Assembly: GCA_024227995.1 (NCBI GenBank)
Contig: CP100465.1
Span: forward strand, 2,356,001-2,420,000
DNA: 64,000 bases
From: Halomicrococcus gelatinilyticus
GTDB taxonomy: Archaea > Halobacteriota > Halobacteria > Halobacteriales > Haladaptataceae
Direction: 5' to 3'
The position numbers and the translations under genes are program-made. The notes beneath the pieces were generated by a model. The model saw only the letters and a list, made by a program, of their open reading frames with translations. It searched no databases and was not told the origin of the DNA. Shown piece after piece: positions 8,810 through 17,687 of the stretch (its first letter is position 1; each line of letters begins with the position of its first letter).

Positions 8810-9217
8810 ATGAATCCATGGGTAGCCATTGGCGCGCTGGCGTTGGTGGGGCTCCTCATTCCACTCGGGATGATGGCGGTGTCGAGCCTCCTCAGGCCAA
8901 GCGTTCCAGAAAAAGGAAAAACAACCGTGTACGAGAGCGGTGAGGTCCCAACCGGGACGACGCGGATCCGCTTCAACATCCAGTACTACATGGTCGCACT
9001 GCTGTTCCTCGTGTTCGACATAGAGACGGTCCTGATATTCCCCTGGACCGTCATCTATCGGTCGGCCATCGAGGGTGGCGTCGGCCTCGCCACAGTACTG
9101 GTCCCGATGTTGGTGTTCATCGCCGTGCTCGTCGTCGGGCTCGCGTGGGCCTGGCGCAACGGTGCCGTGCGGTGGGTGCGGAGCCCCCGCAGTTCGCAAC
9201 GGAGAGTGGAACAATGA
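8810..9217 (+). CDS. nuoA: NADH-quinone oxidoreductase (complex I-like) subunit A
   Basis: A 135-residue membrane protein with three predicted helices. The conserved NuoA sequences are visible: KTTVYESGEVPTG at the matrix loop and YYMVALLFLVFDIETV entering helix 2, with the buried Asp and Glu used in proton coupling. It starts the eleven-gene operon. Its stop overlaps the nuoB start (ATGA). Confidence 0.95.
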   Translation: MNPWVAIGALALVGLLIPLGMMAVSSLLRPSVPEKGKTTVYESGEVPTGTTRIRFNIQYYMVALLFLVFDIETVLIFPWTVIYRSAIEGGVGLATVLVPMLVFIAVLVVGLAWAWRNGAVRWVRSPRSSQRRVEQ

Positions 9218-9918
9218 GCAACGAGCCACGGGAGTCCATACAAACGAGTACAGACCCGCAGACGAAGACCCGACAGGCCCGCATGGGTGAGGGCGTCGAC
9301 AACCGGTTCAACTCGACGCTTCGGGAGGCGTTCGGCTCCTCGCCGTTCATCCTCACGAAGTTCGACAAGTTCATGAACTGGGTGCGGGGGTCGTCGATGT
9401 TCATGCTGCAGTTCGGTATCGCGTGCTGCAGCCTGGAGATGATGCACACGTACGCCGTGAAACACGACCTGGACCGGTTCGGGTCGGGCGTGCCGCGGGC
9501 GTCGCCGCGGCAGGCCGACGTGATGATCGTCCCCGGCACCATCGTCTCGAAGTTCGCGCCGCGGATGAAGCGCGTCTACGACCAGATGCCCGAGCCGAAG
9601 TTCGTCGTCAACATGGGGTCGTGCTCCATCAGCGGCGGGCCGTTCCAGGAGGGGTACAACGTCATCAAGGGCGCCGAGGAGGTCATTCCCGTGGACATCA
9701 ACGTCCCCGGCTGCCCGCCGCGTCCGGAGGCGCTCATCTACGGCGTCGTCAAGCTCCAGGAGCGCAACGCCAACGGCGAGACCAGCCCCGTCACCGTGAA
9801 GCCGTACGAACTGGAGCAGTTCGGCGACATGGAGCGCGACGAGGTCGTCGACAAGCTCGCCGACCAGATCGACGACGACACGCTCGCCATGCGGTACAAC
9901 TGGAGTGACTCGCCATGA
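9214..9918 (+). CDS. nuoB: NADH-quinone oxidoreductase subunit B
   Basis: A 234-residue subunit that carries the terminal iron-sulfur cluster N2. The ligand motifs are GIACCSLEMM (tandem Cys pair), NMGSCSISGG and VPGCPPRPEA. The N-terminal acidic extension of about 50 residues before FDKFMNWV is longer than in bacteria. The ATG at 9214 overlaps the nuoA stop, and the gene's own stop overlaps the nuoCD start, so translation is coupled throughout. It transfers electrons to quinone at the interface with NuoCD and NuoH. Confidence 0.95.
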   Translation: MSNEPRESIQTSTDPQTKTRQARMGEGVDNRFNSTLREAFGSSPFILTKFDKFMNWVRGSSMFMLQFGIACCSLEMMHTYAVKHDLDRFGSGVPRASPRQADVMIVPGTIVSKFAPRMKRVYDQMPEPKFVVNMGSCSISGGPFQEGYNVIKGAEEVIPVDINVPGCPPRPEALIYGVVKLQERNANGETSPVTVKPYELEQFGDMERDEVVDKLADQIDDDTLAMRYNWSDSP

Positions 9919-11573
9919 GCACCGGAACGGAGCTACCCGACACGGTAGAGACGCTCGACGGCGACGAGCTCGCCGACCTGCTCGGCGACCACGTCATCGA
10001 CCGCGAGGAGCACCTCAACGCGCCGGCGTTCGTCGTCCGCCCGGACGAGGTTCAGGCGACGCTGCGGACGCTGCGCGACGAGGCCGGCTTCGACCACCTC
10101 TCGATGGTCACCGCACAGGACTACGAGGACCGCTACGAGAGCATCTACCACCTCAAGAAGTACGACGACCCGACCCAGGAAGTGAGCGTCGTCGTGCCGA
10201 CGGATCCGGAGAACCCCGTCAGCGAGACGGCGGAGCCGGTCTACCGGACCGCCGACTGGCACGAGCGCGAGGCCTACGACCTGGTCGGCGTCGAGTACGA
10301 AGGCCACCCCGACCTGCGGCGCATCCTCCTGCCGGAGACGTGGCAGGGCCATCCCATGAGTTCGGACTACGACCAGGACCGGCCCCAGATCGTCACCCTG
10401 GAGGAGCACAAGAACCCGCTGCAGGACGACCACCGCGCGGGTGGCCAGGACACGATGTTCCTCAACATCGGTCCGCACCACCCGGCCACGCACGGCGTGC
10501 TCCACCTGAAGACCGCGCTCGACGGCGAGCAGGTCGCAGACGTGGAGCCCGACATCGGCTACCTGCACCGCTGCGAGGAGCAGATGGCCCAGAACGGCAC
10601 CTACCGGCACCAGATCATGCCGTACCCCGACCGCTGGGACTACGCGTCGGCGGGCCTGCTCAACGAGTGGGCGTACGCCCGCGTCGCGGAGGACCTCGCG
10701 GACATCGACGTCCCGGAGTACGCGCAGGTCATCCGGACGATGGGCGCCGAACTCTGTCGCATCGCGTCGCACATGCTGGCGCTCGGGACGTTCTGTCTCG
10801 ACGTCTACGGCGACTTCACCGCCATCTTCATGTACGCGATGCGGGACCGCGAGAAGGTCCAGAACATCCTCGAGGACCTCACGGGCCAGCGGATGATGTT
10901 CAACTACTTCCGGCTCGGCGGGGTCGTCTGGGACCTCCCGGAGCCGCGCGAGGAGTTCTTCGACAAGACCCGGGACTTCCTCGAGGACCTCCCGGAGGCG
11001 CTGGAGGAGTACCACGACCTCATCACCAGCAACGAGATCTTCCAGGTCCGGACGGTCGGCACCGGCATCCTGGAGCCGGAGACCGCCAAGCAGTACGGCG
11101 TCACCGGTCCCGTCGCCCGGGCGTCGGGCATCGACTACGACCTGCGCCGCGACGACCCCTACGGCTACTACGACGAACTCGACTGGGACGTCGTCACGGA
11201 GGACGGCTGCGACAACTACTCGCGGCTGCTCGTCCGGATGCGCGAGGTCGAGGAGTCGGCGAAGATCATCGAGCAGTGCGTCGACCTGCTGGAGGACTGG
11301 CCGGAAGAGGAGCGCGACATCCAGGCCAACGTCCCCCGGACGCTCAAGCCGGACGCCGACAAGGAGATCTACCGCTCCGTCGAGGGCGCGAAGGGCGAAC
11401 TCGGCATCTACATCCGCGCGGACGGCACGGACAAACCCGCGCGGTTCAAGATTCGCAGCCCGAGCTTCAGCAACCTCTCGGCGCTGGCGGAGATGTCCGA
11501 GGGCGAGTACGTCCCGGACCTCGTCGCCACGCTCGGTAGCCTCGACGTGATCCTCGGGGAGGTGGACCGATGA
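9915..11573 (+). CDS. nuoCD: NADH-quinone oxidoreductase fused subunit C/D
   Basis: The 552-residue protein joins the 30-kDa (NuoC) and 49-kDa (NuoD) subunits. Residues 1-170 carry the NuoC motif DWHEREAYDLVGVEYEGHP. From about 183 the sequence NIGPHHPATHGVLHL marks the start of NuoD, whose histidines line the quinone site. The C-terminus keeps the hydrogenase-like fold. The fusion is the normal state in haloarchaea and also occurs in E. coli. It overlaps nuoB and nuoH by four bases each. Confidence 0.95.
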   Translation: MSTGTELPDTVETLDGDELADLLGDHVIDREEHLNAPAFVVRPDEVQATLRTLRDEAGFDHLSMVTAQDYEDRYESIYHLKKYDDPTQEVSVVVPTDPENPVSETAEPVYRTADWHEREAYDLVGVEYEGHPDLRRILLPETWQGHPMSSDYDQDRPQIVTLEEHKNPLQDDHRAGGQDTMFLNIGPHHPATHGVLHLKTALDGEQVADVEPDIGYLHRCEEQMAQNGTYRHQIMPYPDRWDYASAGLLNEWAYARVAEDLADIDVPEYAQVIRTMGAELCRIASHMLALGTFCLDVYGDFTAIFMYAMRDREKVQNILEDLTGQRMMFNYFRLGGVVWDLPEPREEFFDKTRDFLEDLPEALEEYHDLITSNEIFQVRTVGTGILEPETAKQYGVTGPVARASGIDYDLRRDDPYGYYDELDWDVVTEDGCDNYSRLLVRMREVEESAKIIEQCVDLLEDWPEEERDIQANVPRTLKPDADKEIYRSVEGAKGELGIYIRADGTDKPARFKIRSPSFSNLSALAEMSEGEYVPDLVATLGSLDVILGEVDR

Positions 11574-12661
11574 ACCTCCTCGTCCCGCTCCAGGCGAACG
11601 GGCAGACGCTGCTCCCCGAGACCGTCGGTCGCGCGCTGTTCGGCAGCCAGATGAGCGGCTGGCAGGAGCTGGTCTCGGCGTTCATCGCCGCGTTCATCGT
11701 CGGCAACATCATGCTGGCGATGACCGGCGTCGCCGGCCCGTGGGCGAAGCGGAAGATCACGGCGGCGTTCACCGACCGCATCGCGGTCAACCGCGTCGGG
11801 CCCTTCGGCCTGCTCATCATCGTCGCCGACGCCGTCCGCCTGCTGAGCAAGGAGCTCATCATCCCGGACGGCGCGGACCGTCCGGCGTACGACGCGGCAC
11901 CGATCGTCGTGGCGGGGTCGGCGCTGCTCGGCTTCGCCGTCATCCCGATGGGCTCTATCTTCGGCGTCAACCTGCAACTGGCCGACCCCGAGACCGGTCT
12001 GGCGTACGTCTTCGCCGTCGCGTCCATCGCGACGCTCGGTCTGACGATGGGCGGCTACGCGTCGAACAACAAGTACTCGATGATGGGCGCGCTCCGCGCG
12101 GTGGCACAGAACATCGCGTACGAGATCCCGCTCGTCATCACCGCGGCGTCGGTGGTCATCTTCACCGGCACGCTGCAGACGAGCGAGATCGTCGCCCAGC
12201 AGCAACAGACGCTCATCAGCCTCGGCGGTCTCTCGATTCCGTCGTGGTACGCGTTCGTCAACCCGTTCGCGTTCGTGCTCTTCGTCGTGGCGAACCTCGC
12301 GGAGGTCGGCCGTAATCCGTTCGACATCCCCGAAGCGCCCACCGAGATCGTTGCGGGGTACCAGACGGAGTACTCCAGCGTCTACTTCGTCCTGTTCTAC
12401 CTGGGCGAGTTCCTGCACATCTTCCTCGGCGGCGCTATCATCGCCACCGTCTTCCTGGGCGGCCCGGGTGGCCCGGTCCTGCCGGGCTTCATCTGGTTCG
12501 TCATCAAGATCTGGGCCGTCTTCCTGTTCACGCAGTGGGCGCGCTCGGCGGTGCCCCGGCTCCGCATCGACCAGCTGATCGAGATCGGCTGGAAGGGCAT
12601 GCTCGTGCTGTCGTTCGCGAACCTGGTCCTCACGGCCATCATCGTGGGGGTGATGCTATGA
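11570..12661 (+). CDS. nuoH: NADH-quinone oxidoreductase subunit H
   Basis: A 363-residue membrane subunit with eight or so helices that forms the quinone chamber and links the peripheral arm to the proton pumps. Diagnostic loops are NRVGPFGLLIIVADAVRLLSKE, shortened here to its recognisable NRVGPFGLL core, and AEVGRNPFDIPEAPTEIVAG. It is coupled to nuoCD and nuoI by ATGA overlaps. Confidence 0.95.
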   Translation: MNLLVPLQANGQTLLPETVGRALFGSQMSGWQELVSAFIAAFIVGNIMLAMTGVAGPWAKRKITAAFTDRIAVNRVGPFGLLIIVADAVRLLSKELIIPDGADRPAYDAAPIVVAGSALLGFAVIPMGSIFGVNLQLADPETGLAYVFAVASIATLGLTMGGYASNNKYSMMGALRAVAQNIAYEIPLVITAASVVIFTGTLQTSEIVAQQQQTLISLGGLSIPSWYAFVNPFAFVLFVVANLAEVGRNPFDIPEAPTEIVAGYQTEYSSVYFVLFYLGEFLHIFLGGAIIATVFLGGPGGPVLPGFIWFVIKIWAVFLFTQWARSAVPRLRIDQLIEIGWKGMLVLSFANLVLTAIIVGVML

Positions 12662-13119
12662 TCGGACTGCTCAAATCGATGGCAACCACGATGAAGCACG
12701 CACTGGACGGGTCCACGTTCACGGTCGAGTACCCGGACGTGGCACCCGAAGTGAGCCCCCGGTTCCGCGGGGTGCACAAGTTCAGCCAGGAGCGCTGCAT
12801 CTGGTGTCGCCAGTGCGAGAACGTCTGTCCGAACGACACGATCCAGATCGTGATGGACGACCAGCGAAACGGCGAGCAGTACAACCTCCACATCGGACAG
12901 TGCATCTACTGTCGGCTGTGCGAGGAGGTCTGCCCCGTCGACGCCATCCTGCTCACGCAGAACTTCGAGTTCACCGGCGACACGAAGGACGACCTGGTGT
13001 ACAACAAAGAACAGCTGAAGAACGTACCGTGGTACAAGGACATCGACCCGCTCGAATCACGCGAACCGGACCGCGGTGCGTGGATCGGCGAAGGCGAAGG
13101 CGAGGTCGACTACCAGTGA
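12658..13119 (+). CDS. nuoI: NADH-quinone oxidoreductase subunit I (2x[4Fe-4S])
   Basis: A 153-residue ferredoxin-like subunit with two classical cluster motifs, CIWCRQCENVCP and CIYCRLCEEVCP. These bind clusters N6a and N6b, which pass electrons to N2 in NuoB. The ATG at 12658 overlaps the nuoH stop. The C-terminal tail is very acidic. It is followed by the only sizeable gap inside the operon (57 nt). Confidence 0.95.
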   Translation: MIGLLKSMATTMKHALDGSTFTVEYPDVAPEVSPRFRGVHKFSQERCIWCRQCENVCPNDTIQIVMDDQRNGEQYNLHIGQCIYCRLCEEVCPVDAILLTQNFEFTGDTKDDLVYNKEQLKNVPWYKDIDPLESREPDRGAWIGEGEGEVDYQ

Positions 13120-13150
13120 ACGCGCCCGTCTCGAAATGTTGAAAGGGCGT

Positions 13151-13157
13151 TTATACG
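13151..13157 (+). promoter_or_regulatory. Internal TATA box in front of nuoJ1
   Basis: The sequence ttatacg lies 20 to 26 nt before the nuoJ1 ATG (13177), in the only true intergenic gap of the operon. The spacing suits a leaderless internal transcript that would boost the membrane-arm genes nuoJ to nuoN relative to the upstream genes. Confidence 0.5.
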
Positions 13158-13176
13158 AACCAACAAGGTGATTCAA

Positions 13177-13443
13177 ATGGTATACGAGATGCTCGCGTTC
13201 GGGCTGTTCGCCCTGGTGACAGTGGCGAGTAGTCTGGGCGCAGTCCTGGTGCGGGACGTGTGGCACTCCGCGCTACTGCTCGGCGTGTCGCTGCTGAGCT
13301 TCGCCGTCCATTACGTGATGTTACAGGCGGAGTTCGTCGCAGCGATGCAGATCCTCGTCTACGTCGGCGGTGTGCTGATACTCATCACGTTCGCCGTGAT
13401 GCTCACACGTCAAGCAAGTACAGAGGAGGTGACCAACGCATGA
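13177..13443 (+). CDS. nuoJ1: NADH-quinone oxidoreductase subunit J, N-terminal half
   Basis: An 88-residue membrane protein equal to the first three helices of NuoJ. The conserved helix-3 sequence QILVYVGGVLILITFAVML with the gating Tyr is present near residues 58-77. A GTG at 13168 would add three residues. I chose the ATG at 13177 because of its spacing to the TATA box. The gene overlaps nuoJ2 by ATGA. Splitting of NuoJ into two ORFs is usual in haloarchaea. Confidence 0.92.
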   Translation: MVYEMLAFGLFALVTVASSLGAVLVRDVWHSALLLGVSLLSFAVHYVMLQAEFVAAMQILVYVGGVLILITFAVMLTRQASTEEVTNA

Positions 13444-13790
13444 CCTCGAGACCGCAGACGCGCGACGCGTCGACCCTGCTGCCGGGTCTCGTCGCCGTGG
13501 CGCTGTTCGGCGTGCTCGCTGTCGTGTTCCTGGGCGCGTCGTTCGGCGACGCCGTCGGATTCCCACCCGGAGCGAACATCACCGCTAGCATCGGCTACGC
13601 GATGTTCAACATCTTCGGGATCGGCGGCGACCAGATCGTCGAAAGCGAGGGATTCCTCATCGCGTTCGAGATAATCGACCTCGTGCTCGTCGCAGCCCTC
13701 GCGGGCGCGGTGATGCTCGCCCGCCGCGAGACCGACGAGGAGTCGTCCGCGGTGCGGGCCGACGGTGGCCGCAAGGGAGGTAACGACTGA
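13440..13790 (+). CDS. nuoJ2: NADH-quinone oxidoreductase subunit J, C-terminal half
   Basis: A 116-residue protein that supplies the last NuoJ helices: one near 13-33 and one near 70-92, ending in the cytoplasmic ARRETDEE tail. The segment FGIGGDQIVESEGFLIAFEIIDL is the family's end region. Its position directly after nuoJ1 with a 4-nt overlap confirms the split-subunit reading. The nuoK ATG shares its last base. Confidence 0.88.
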   Translation: MTSRPQTRDASTLLPGLVAVALFGVLAVVFLGASFGDAVGFPPGANITASIGYAMFNIFGIGGDQIVESEGFLIAFEIIDLVLVAALAGAVMLARRETDEESSAVRADGGRKGGND

Positions 13791-14095
13791 TGGTAGTCCC
13801 GATAGAGAACTACCTGCTCCTCTCGGCCGCCGTGTTCTGCACGGGGCTGTTCGGTATCCTCACCCGGCGGAACGCGCTGATGTTCCTCATCAGCGTCGAG
13901 CTGATGCTGAACGCCGCGAACATCAACCTCGTCGCGTTCTCCTACTACCACGGCAGCCTGACGGGTCAGACGTTCAGCCTGTTCACGCTGGCGCTGGCCG
14001 CCGCCGAGGTCGCGGTCGGGATCGGCATCATCCTCGTGCTGTATCGCAACTTCAACGACGTCGACGTGACCAAGGCGACAACGATGAGGTGGTAA
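13790..14095 (+). CDS. nuoK: NADH-quinone oxidoreductase subunit K
   Basis: A 101-residue MrpC-like membrane subunit with three helices. The key buried glutamates are in FLISVELMLNAANIN (helix 2) and AAAEVAVGIGIILVLYR (helix 3). They form part of the proton path between NuoJ and NuoN. It lies immediately before nuoL. Confidence 0.95.
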   Translation: MVVPIENYLLLSAAVFCTGLFGILTRRNALMFLISVELMLNAANINLVAFSYYHGSLTGQTFSLFTLALAAAEVAVGIGIILVLYRNFNDVDVTKATTMRW

Positions 14096-14096
14096 G

Positions 14097-16121
14097 ATGG
14101 TGGAAACGGCATTCGAACTGGTTCCGGTCATCGCGCTACTGCCGTTCGTATCGTTCCTGATCGCCCTGTTCGCCGGCGAGTTCGCCCGGAAGATGCTGCC
14201 GAAGGGCGGTGCGCTCCCTGGCATCCTCGCCACAGGCGGGTCGCTGCTGCTGTCGCTGTGGGCGTTCGTCGCGGTGAGCGGCGGGAAGACCTACCACGAA
14301 TCCATCGTGTGGGTCGCCGGCGACGGAACCTTCGACCTGCAACTGGGCGTCTTCGTCGACCCGCTGTCGGCGATGATGCTCGTCATCGTCTCGCTGGTCG
14401 CGTTCCTCGTCCACATCTTCAGCCTCGGGTACATGAACGACGAGGGCGAGACGGGCCTGCCCCGGTACTACGCCGGCCTCGGCCTGTTCAGCTTCAGCAT
14501 GCTGTCGTTCGTGTTCGCGGACAACCTGCTGATGGCGTTCATGTTCTTCGAGCTGGTCGGGTTGTGCTCGTACCTGCTCATCGGCTTCTGGTTCCGCGAG
14601 CAGGGGCCGCCGAGCGCCGCGAAGAAGGCGTTCCTGGTCACCCGCTTCGGTGACTACTTCTTCCTCATCGGCGTCGTCGGCGTGTTCGCCACGTTCGGGA
14701 CCGCCCAGTTCGTGGGCGACCACGCGTTCCCGCACATGGCACAGCAGGCGCTCCAGGAGGGCGCGACCGAGGGCATCACCACGTTCTTCGGCCTCGGGCC
14801 GCAGGCGTGGTTCGCGGTCCTCGGGCTGCTCGTGCTCGGCGGCGTCGTCGGCAAGTCCGCGCAGTTCCCGCTGCACACGTGGCTGCCGGACGCCATGGAG
14901 GGCCCGACGCCCGTCTCCGCGCTCATCCACGCTGCGACGATGGTCGCGGCCGGCGTCTACCTCGTCGCCCGGATGTACGGGTTCTACGCCATGCTCCCGA
15001 CGGTGCTCGCCATCATCGCGTTCGTCGGCGGGTTCACCGCACTGTTCGCGGCGACGATGGGCGTCGTCAAGAACGAGATCAAGCAGGTGCTGGCGTACTC
15101 GACTATCTCCCAGTACGGGTACATGATGCTCGGCCTGGGCGCCGGCGGCTACGTCGCCGCGACCTTCCACCTGATGACCCACGCCTTCTTCAAGGCGCTG
15201 CTGTTCCTGGGTGCCGGGTCGGTCATCATCGCCATGCACCACAACGAGAACATGTGGGACATGGGCGGCCTGAAAGAGCGGATGCCGGTCACCTACTGGA
15301 CGTTCCTCTCGGGGTCGCTCGCGCTCGCGGGCATCGTCCCGTTCGCGGGCTTCTGGTCGAAGGACGAGGTGCTCTACACGGCGCTCATCCACGGCCTGGA
15401 GAACCCCATCCTGCTCGGCGCGTACGCCATGGGACTGCTCGCGGTGTTCTTCACCGGGTTCTACACCTTCCGGATGGTGCTGCTCACCTTCCACGGTGAG
15501 CCCCGCACCGACACCGCGCGCGACCCGCACGGCGTCGGCTGGAACGTGAAGTTCCCGCTGGTCGTGCTGGGCATCCTCGCCGCCACTGTCGGACTCGTCA
15601 ACATGACGCCCGTCGCGGAAGCGACCGGCATGCACATCGAGTACCTGCACCAGTGGCTCAGTGGGCCGCTGCACGCGACGAACGCCCACTTCTACGAGGA
15701 CCTCGTCGTCGGTTCCTTCGGCGAGGCTGCTCACCTGTCGCCGCTACTGCCGGGTGCGGTCAGCCTGGGACTCGCGCTGGCCGGCGCTGGCCTGGCGTGG
15801 ACGCTGTACAGCGCTCCGTCGCCCGAGCGGCACACGGAGAAGCTCGGCAGCGTGAAGACGCTGCTGTTCAACAACTACTACCAGGACGAGTACCAGGTCT
15901 GGCTGGCGGAGGGCGTCACGCTCCCGCTCGCCCGGGCCGCCGACAAGTTCGACCAGGGCGTCATCGACGGCGTGGTCAACGGCGTCTCCAGCGTGAGCCT
16001 GTTCGGCGGGAGCCGCGTCAAGCGCATCCAGAGCGGCGTCGTGACGAACTACGCTCTCATGCTGGTGCTGAGCTTCGTCGTCCTGCTCGTCTTCCTCGGC
16101 ATCACGGGAGGTTGGTTCTAA
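14097..16121 (+). CDS. nuoL: NADH-quinone oxidoreductase subunit L (proton pump)
   Basis: A 674-residue antiporter-like subunit with about sixteen helices. FFELVGLCSYLLIGFWF carries the key Glu, QFPLHTWLPDAMEGPTPVSA the ion-path loop, and KNEIKQVLAYSTISQYGYM the broken-helix Lys. The C-terminus continues into a long amphipathic region with a last anchor helix (about 650-670), as in the lateral helix of NuoL. nuoM begins at the next base after the stop. Confidence 0.95.
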   Translation: MVETAFELVPVIALLPFVSFLIALFAGEFARKMLPKGGALPGILATGGSLLLSLWAFVAVSGGKTYHESIVWVAGDGTFDLQLGVFVDPLSAMMLVIVSLVAFLVHIFSLGYMNDEGETGLPRYYAGLGLFSFSMLSFVFADNLLMAFMFFELVGLCSYLLIGFWFREQGPPSAAKKAFLVTRFGDYFFLIGVVGVFATFGTAQFVGDHAFPHMAQQALQEGATEGITTFFGLGPQAWFAVLGLLVLGGVVGKSAQFPLHTWLPDAMEGPTPVSALIHAATMVAAGVYLVARMYGFYAMLPTVLAIIAFVGGFTALFAATMGVVKNEIKQVLAYSTISQYGYMMLGLGAGGYVAATFHLMTHAFFKALLFLGAGSVIIAMHHNENMWDMGGLKERMPVTYWTFLSGSLALAGIVPFAGFWSKDEVLYTALIHGLENPILLGAYAMGLLAVFFTGFYTFRMVLLTFHGEPRTDTARDPHGVGWNVKFPLVVLGILAATVGLVNMTPVAEATGMHIEYLHQWLSGPLHATNAHFYEDLVVGSFGEAAHLSPLLPGAVSLGLALAGAGLAWTLYSAPSPERHTEKLGSVKTLLFNNYYQDEYQVWLAEGVTLPLARAADKFDQGVIDGVVNGVSSVSLFGGSRVKRIQSGVVTNYALMLVLSFVVLLVFLGITGGWF

Positions 16122-17687
16122 ATGTTGATCGAAGCGCTCATCGCGGTAACGCTGCTCAGCGCGGCCGTCGTCTTCTTCGCCCCCAACCGGGTGGCCGGGA
16201 AGCTGGCGTTCGTGTTGAGCCTGCTCCCGGCGGCCGGGAGCCTCTGGATGTACAGTCGCTTCGGCGGCGAGGGCAACGCCCTCCTCGGCGGTGAACTCGC
16301 CTTCGAAGAAACCGCGACGTGGGTCTCGCTCGGTCAGTACTCGCTGAACTGGCACGTCGGCCTCGACGGCATCAGCATGCCGCTGGTCGTGCTCACGACG
16401 GTGCTCACCCCGCTCGCCATCCTGGCGGCGTGGACGCCCATCGACGAGCGCCAGAGCCAGTTCTACGGCCTGATGCTGTTCATGGAGACGAGCCTCCTCG
16501 GCGTCTTCTCGGCGCTGGACTTCATGGTCTGGTTCGTCTTCTGGGAGATGGTCCTGGTCCCGATGTACTTCCTCATCGGCGTCTGGGGCGGTCCCCGCCG
16601 CAAGTACGCGGCGATCAAGTTCTTCGTCTACACGAACGTCGCCTCGCTGGTGATGTTCATCGGGTTCATGGCCATGGTGTTCGGCATCGACGGCCTGAAC
16701 ACGCTGGACCTGCCGGCCATCGCGCAGGCGCTGAACGACGGCGCGCTCGGCGCGCTCGGTCCACTGAGCGCCGAGACCCTGCAGGTCGTGGCGTTCTTCG
16801 CCATGTTCCTCGGGTTCGCGGTGAAGGTGCCGGTCGTCCCGTTCCACACGTGGCTGCCGGACGCCCACGTCGAGGCGCCGACGCCCGTCTCCATCATGCT
16901 GGCGGGCGTCCTGCTGAAGATGGGGACGTACGCGCTACTGCGGTTCAACTTCACGATGCTGCCCGGCGTGGCGCAGGACTACGCGCTGCTCATCGCGGTC
17001 TTCGCCGTCGTGAGCGTCATCTACGGCGCGATGCTCGCGCTGGCGCAGACCGACCTCAAGCGCATCGTGGCGTACTCCTCGGTCTCCTCGATGGGGTACG
17101 TCATCCTCGGCCTGGTCGCGTACACGATGTACGGCGTCGGCGGCGCGACGTTCCAGATGGTCGCGCACGGCCTCATCTCGGGGCTGATGTTCATGTCCGT
17201 CGGCGTCATCTACAACACGACCCACACCCGGATGGTCTCGGACATGTCCGGGCTCGCCGACCGCATGCCGATCACCGTCGCGGTGTTCGTCGCGGGCGCG
17301 TTCGGCTACATGGGCCTGCCGCTGATGGCCGGCTTCGCCGCGGAGTTCTTCATCTTCGTCGGCTCGTTCCAGTCGACCGTGCTCGCCGGCACCGTGCTCG
17401 GCACGAACGGCCTCGCGCTGCTGACCGGCCTGGCGATGTTCGGCATCGTCATCGTGGCCGGCTACCTGCTGCTGGCGATGCAGCGCACGCTCTTCGGCCC
17501 GTTCGAGGTCGAGACCGACTACGACGTCGACCGCGCGGCGTTCCACGACGTCGCGCCGCTCGTCGTGCTCGTGCTGCTGGTCATCCTGCTCGGCGTCAAC
17601 CCGGACATCTTCTACACGATGATCCAGGACGCCGTGCGTGAGATGCCCGACGTTGCGACCACCGCGGCCACGGGAGGTGGGAACTGA
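16122..17687 (+). CDS. nuoM: NADH-quinone oxidoreductase subunit M (proton pump)
   Basis: A 521-residue antiporter-like subunit. FVFWEMVLVPMYFLIGVWG holds the pump Glu, and VPFHTWLPDAHVEAPTPVS and TDLKRIVAYSSVSSMGYV are the other conserved segments. The start codon abuts the nuoL stop, and the last base of the stop is the first base of the nuoN ATG. Confidence 0.95.
   Translation: MLIEALIAVTLLSAAVVFFAPNRVAGKLAFVLSLLPAAGSLWMYSRFGGEGNALLGGELAFEETATWVSLGQYSLNWHVGLDGISMPLVVLTTVLTPLAILAAWTPIDERQSQFYGLMLFMETSLLGVFSALDFMVWFVFWEMVLVPMYFLIGVWGGPRRKYAAIKFFVYTNVASLVMFIGFMAMVFGIDGLNTLDLPAIAQALNDGALGALGPLSAETLQVVAFFAMFLGFAVKVPVVPFHTWLPDAHVEAPTPVSIMLAGVLLKMGTYALLRFNFTMLPGVAQDYALLIAVFAVVSVIYGAMLALAQTDLKRIVAYSSVSSMGYVILGLVAYTMYGVGGATFQMVAHGLISGLMFMSVGVIYNTTHTRMVSDMSGLADRMPITVAVFVAGAFGYMGLPLMAGFAAEFFIFVGSFQSTVLAGTVLGTNGLALLTGLAMFGIVIVAGYLLLAMQRTLFGPFEVETDYDVDRAAFHDVAPLVVLVLLVILLGVNPDIFYTMIQDAVREMPDVATTAATGGGN

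Noticed and set aside
9905..11539. 544-residue forward frame over nuoCD
   Set aside because: Shadow in another frame. NuoCD motifs are in the frame starting at 9915.
14136..15734. 532-residue reverse frame antisense to nuoL
   Set aside because: Low-complexity His/Glu/Arg/Asp composition typical of antisense frames; nuoL is certain.
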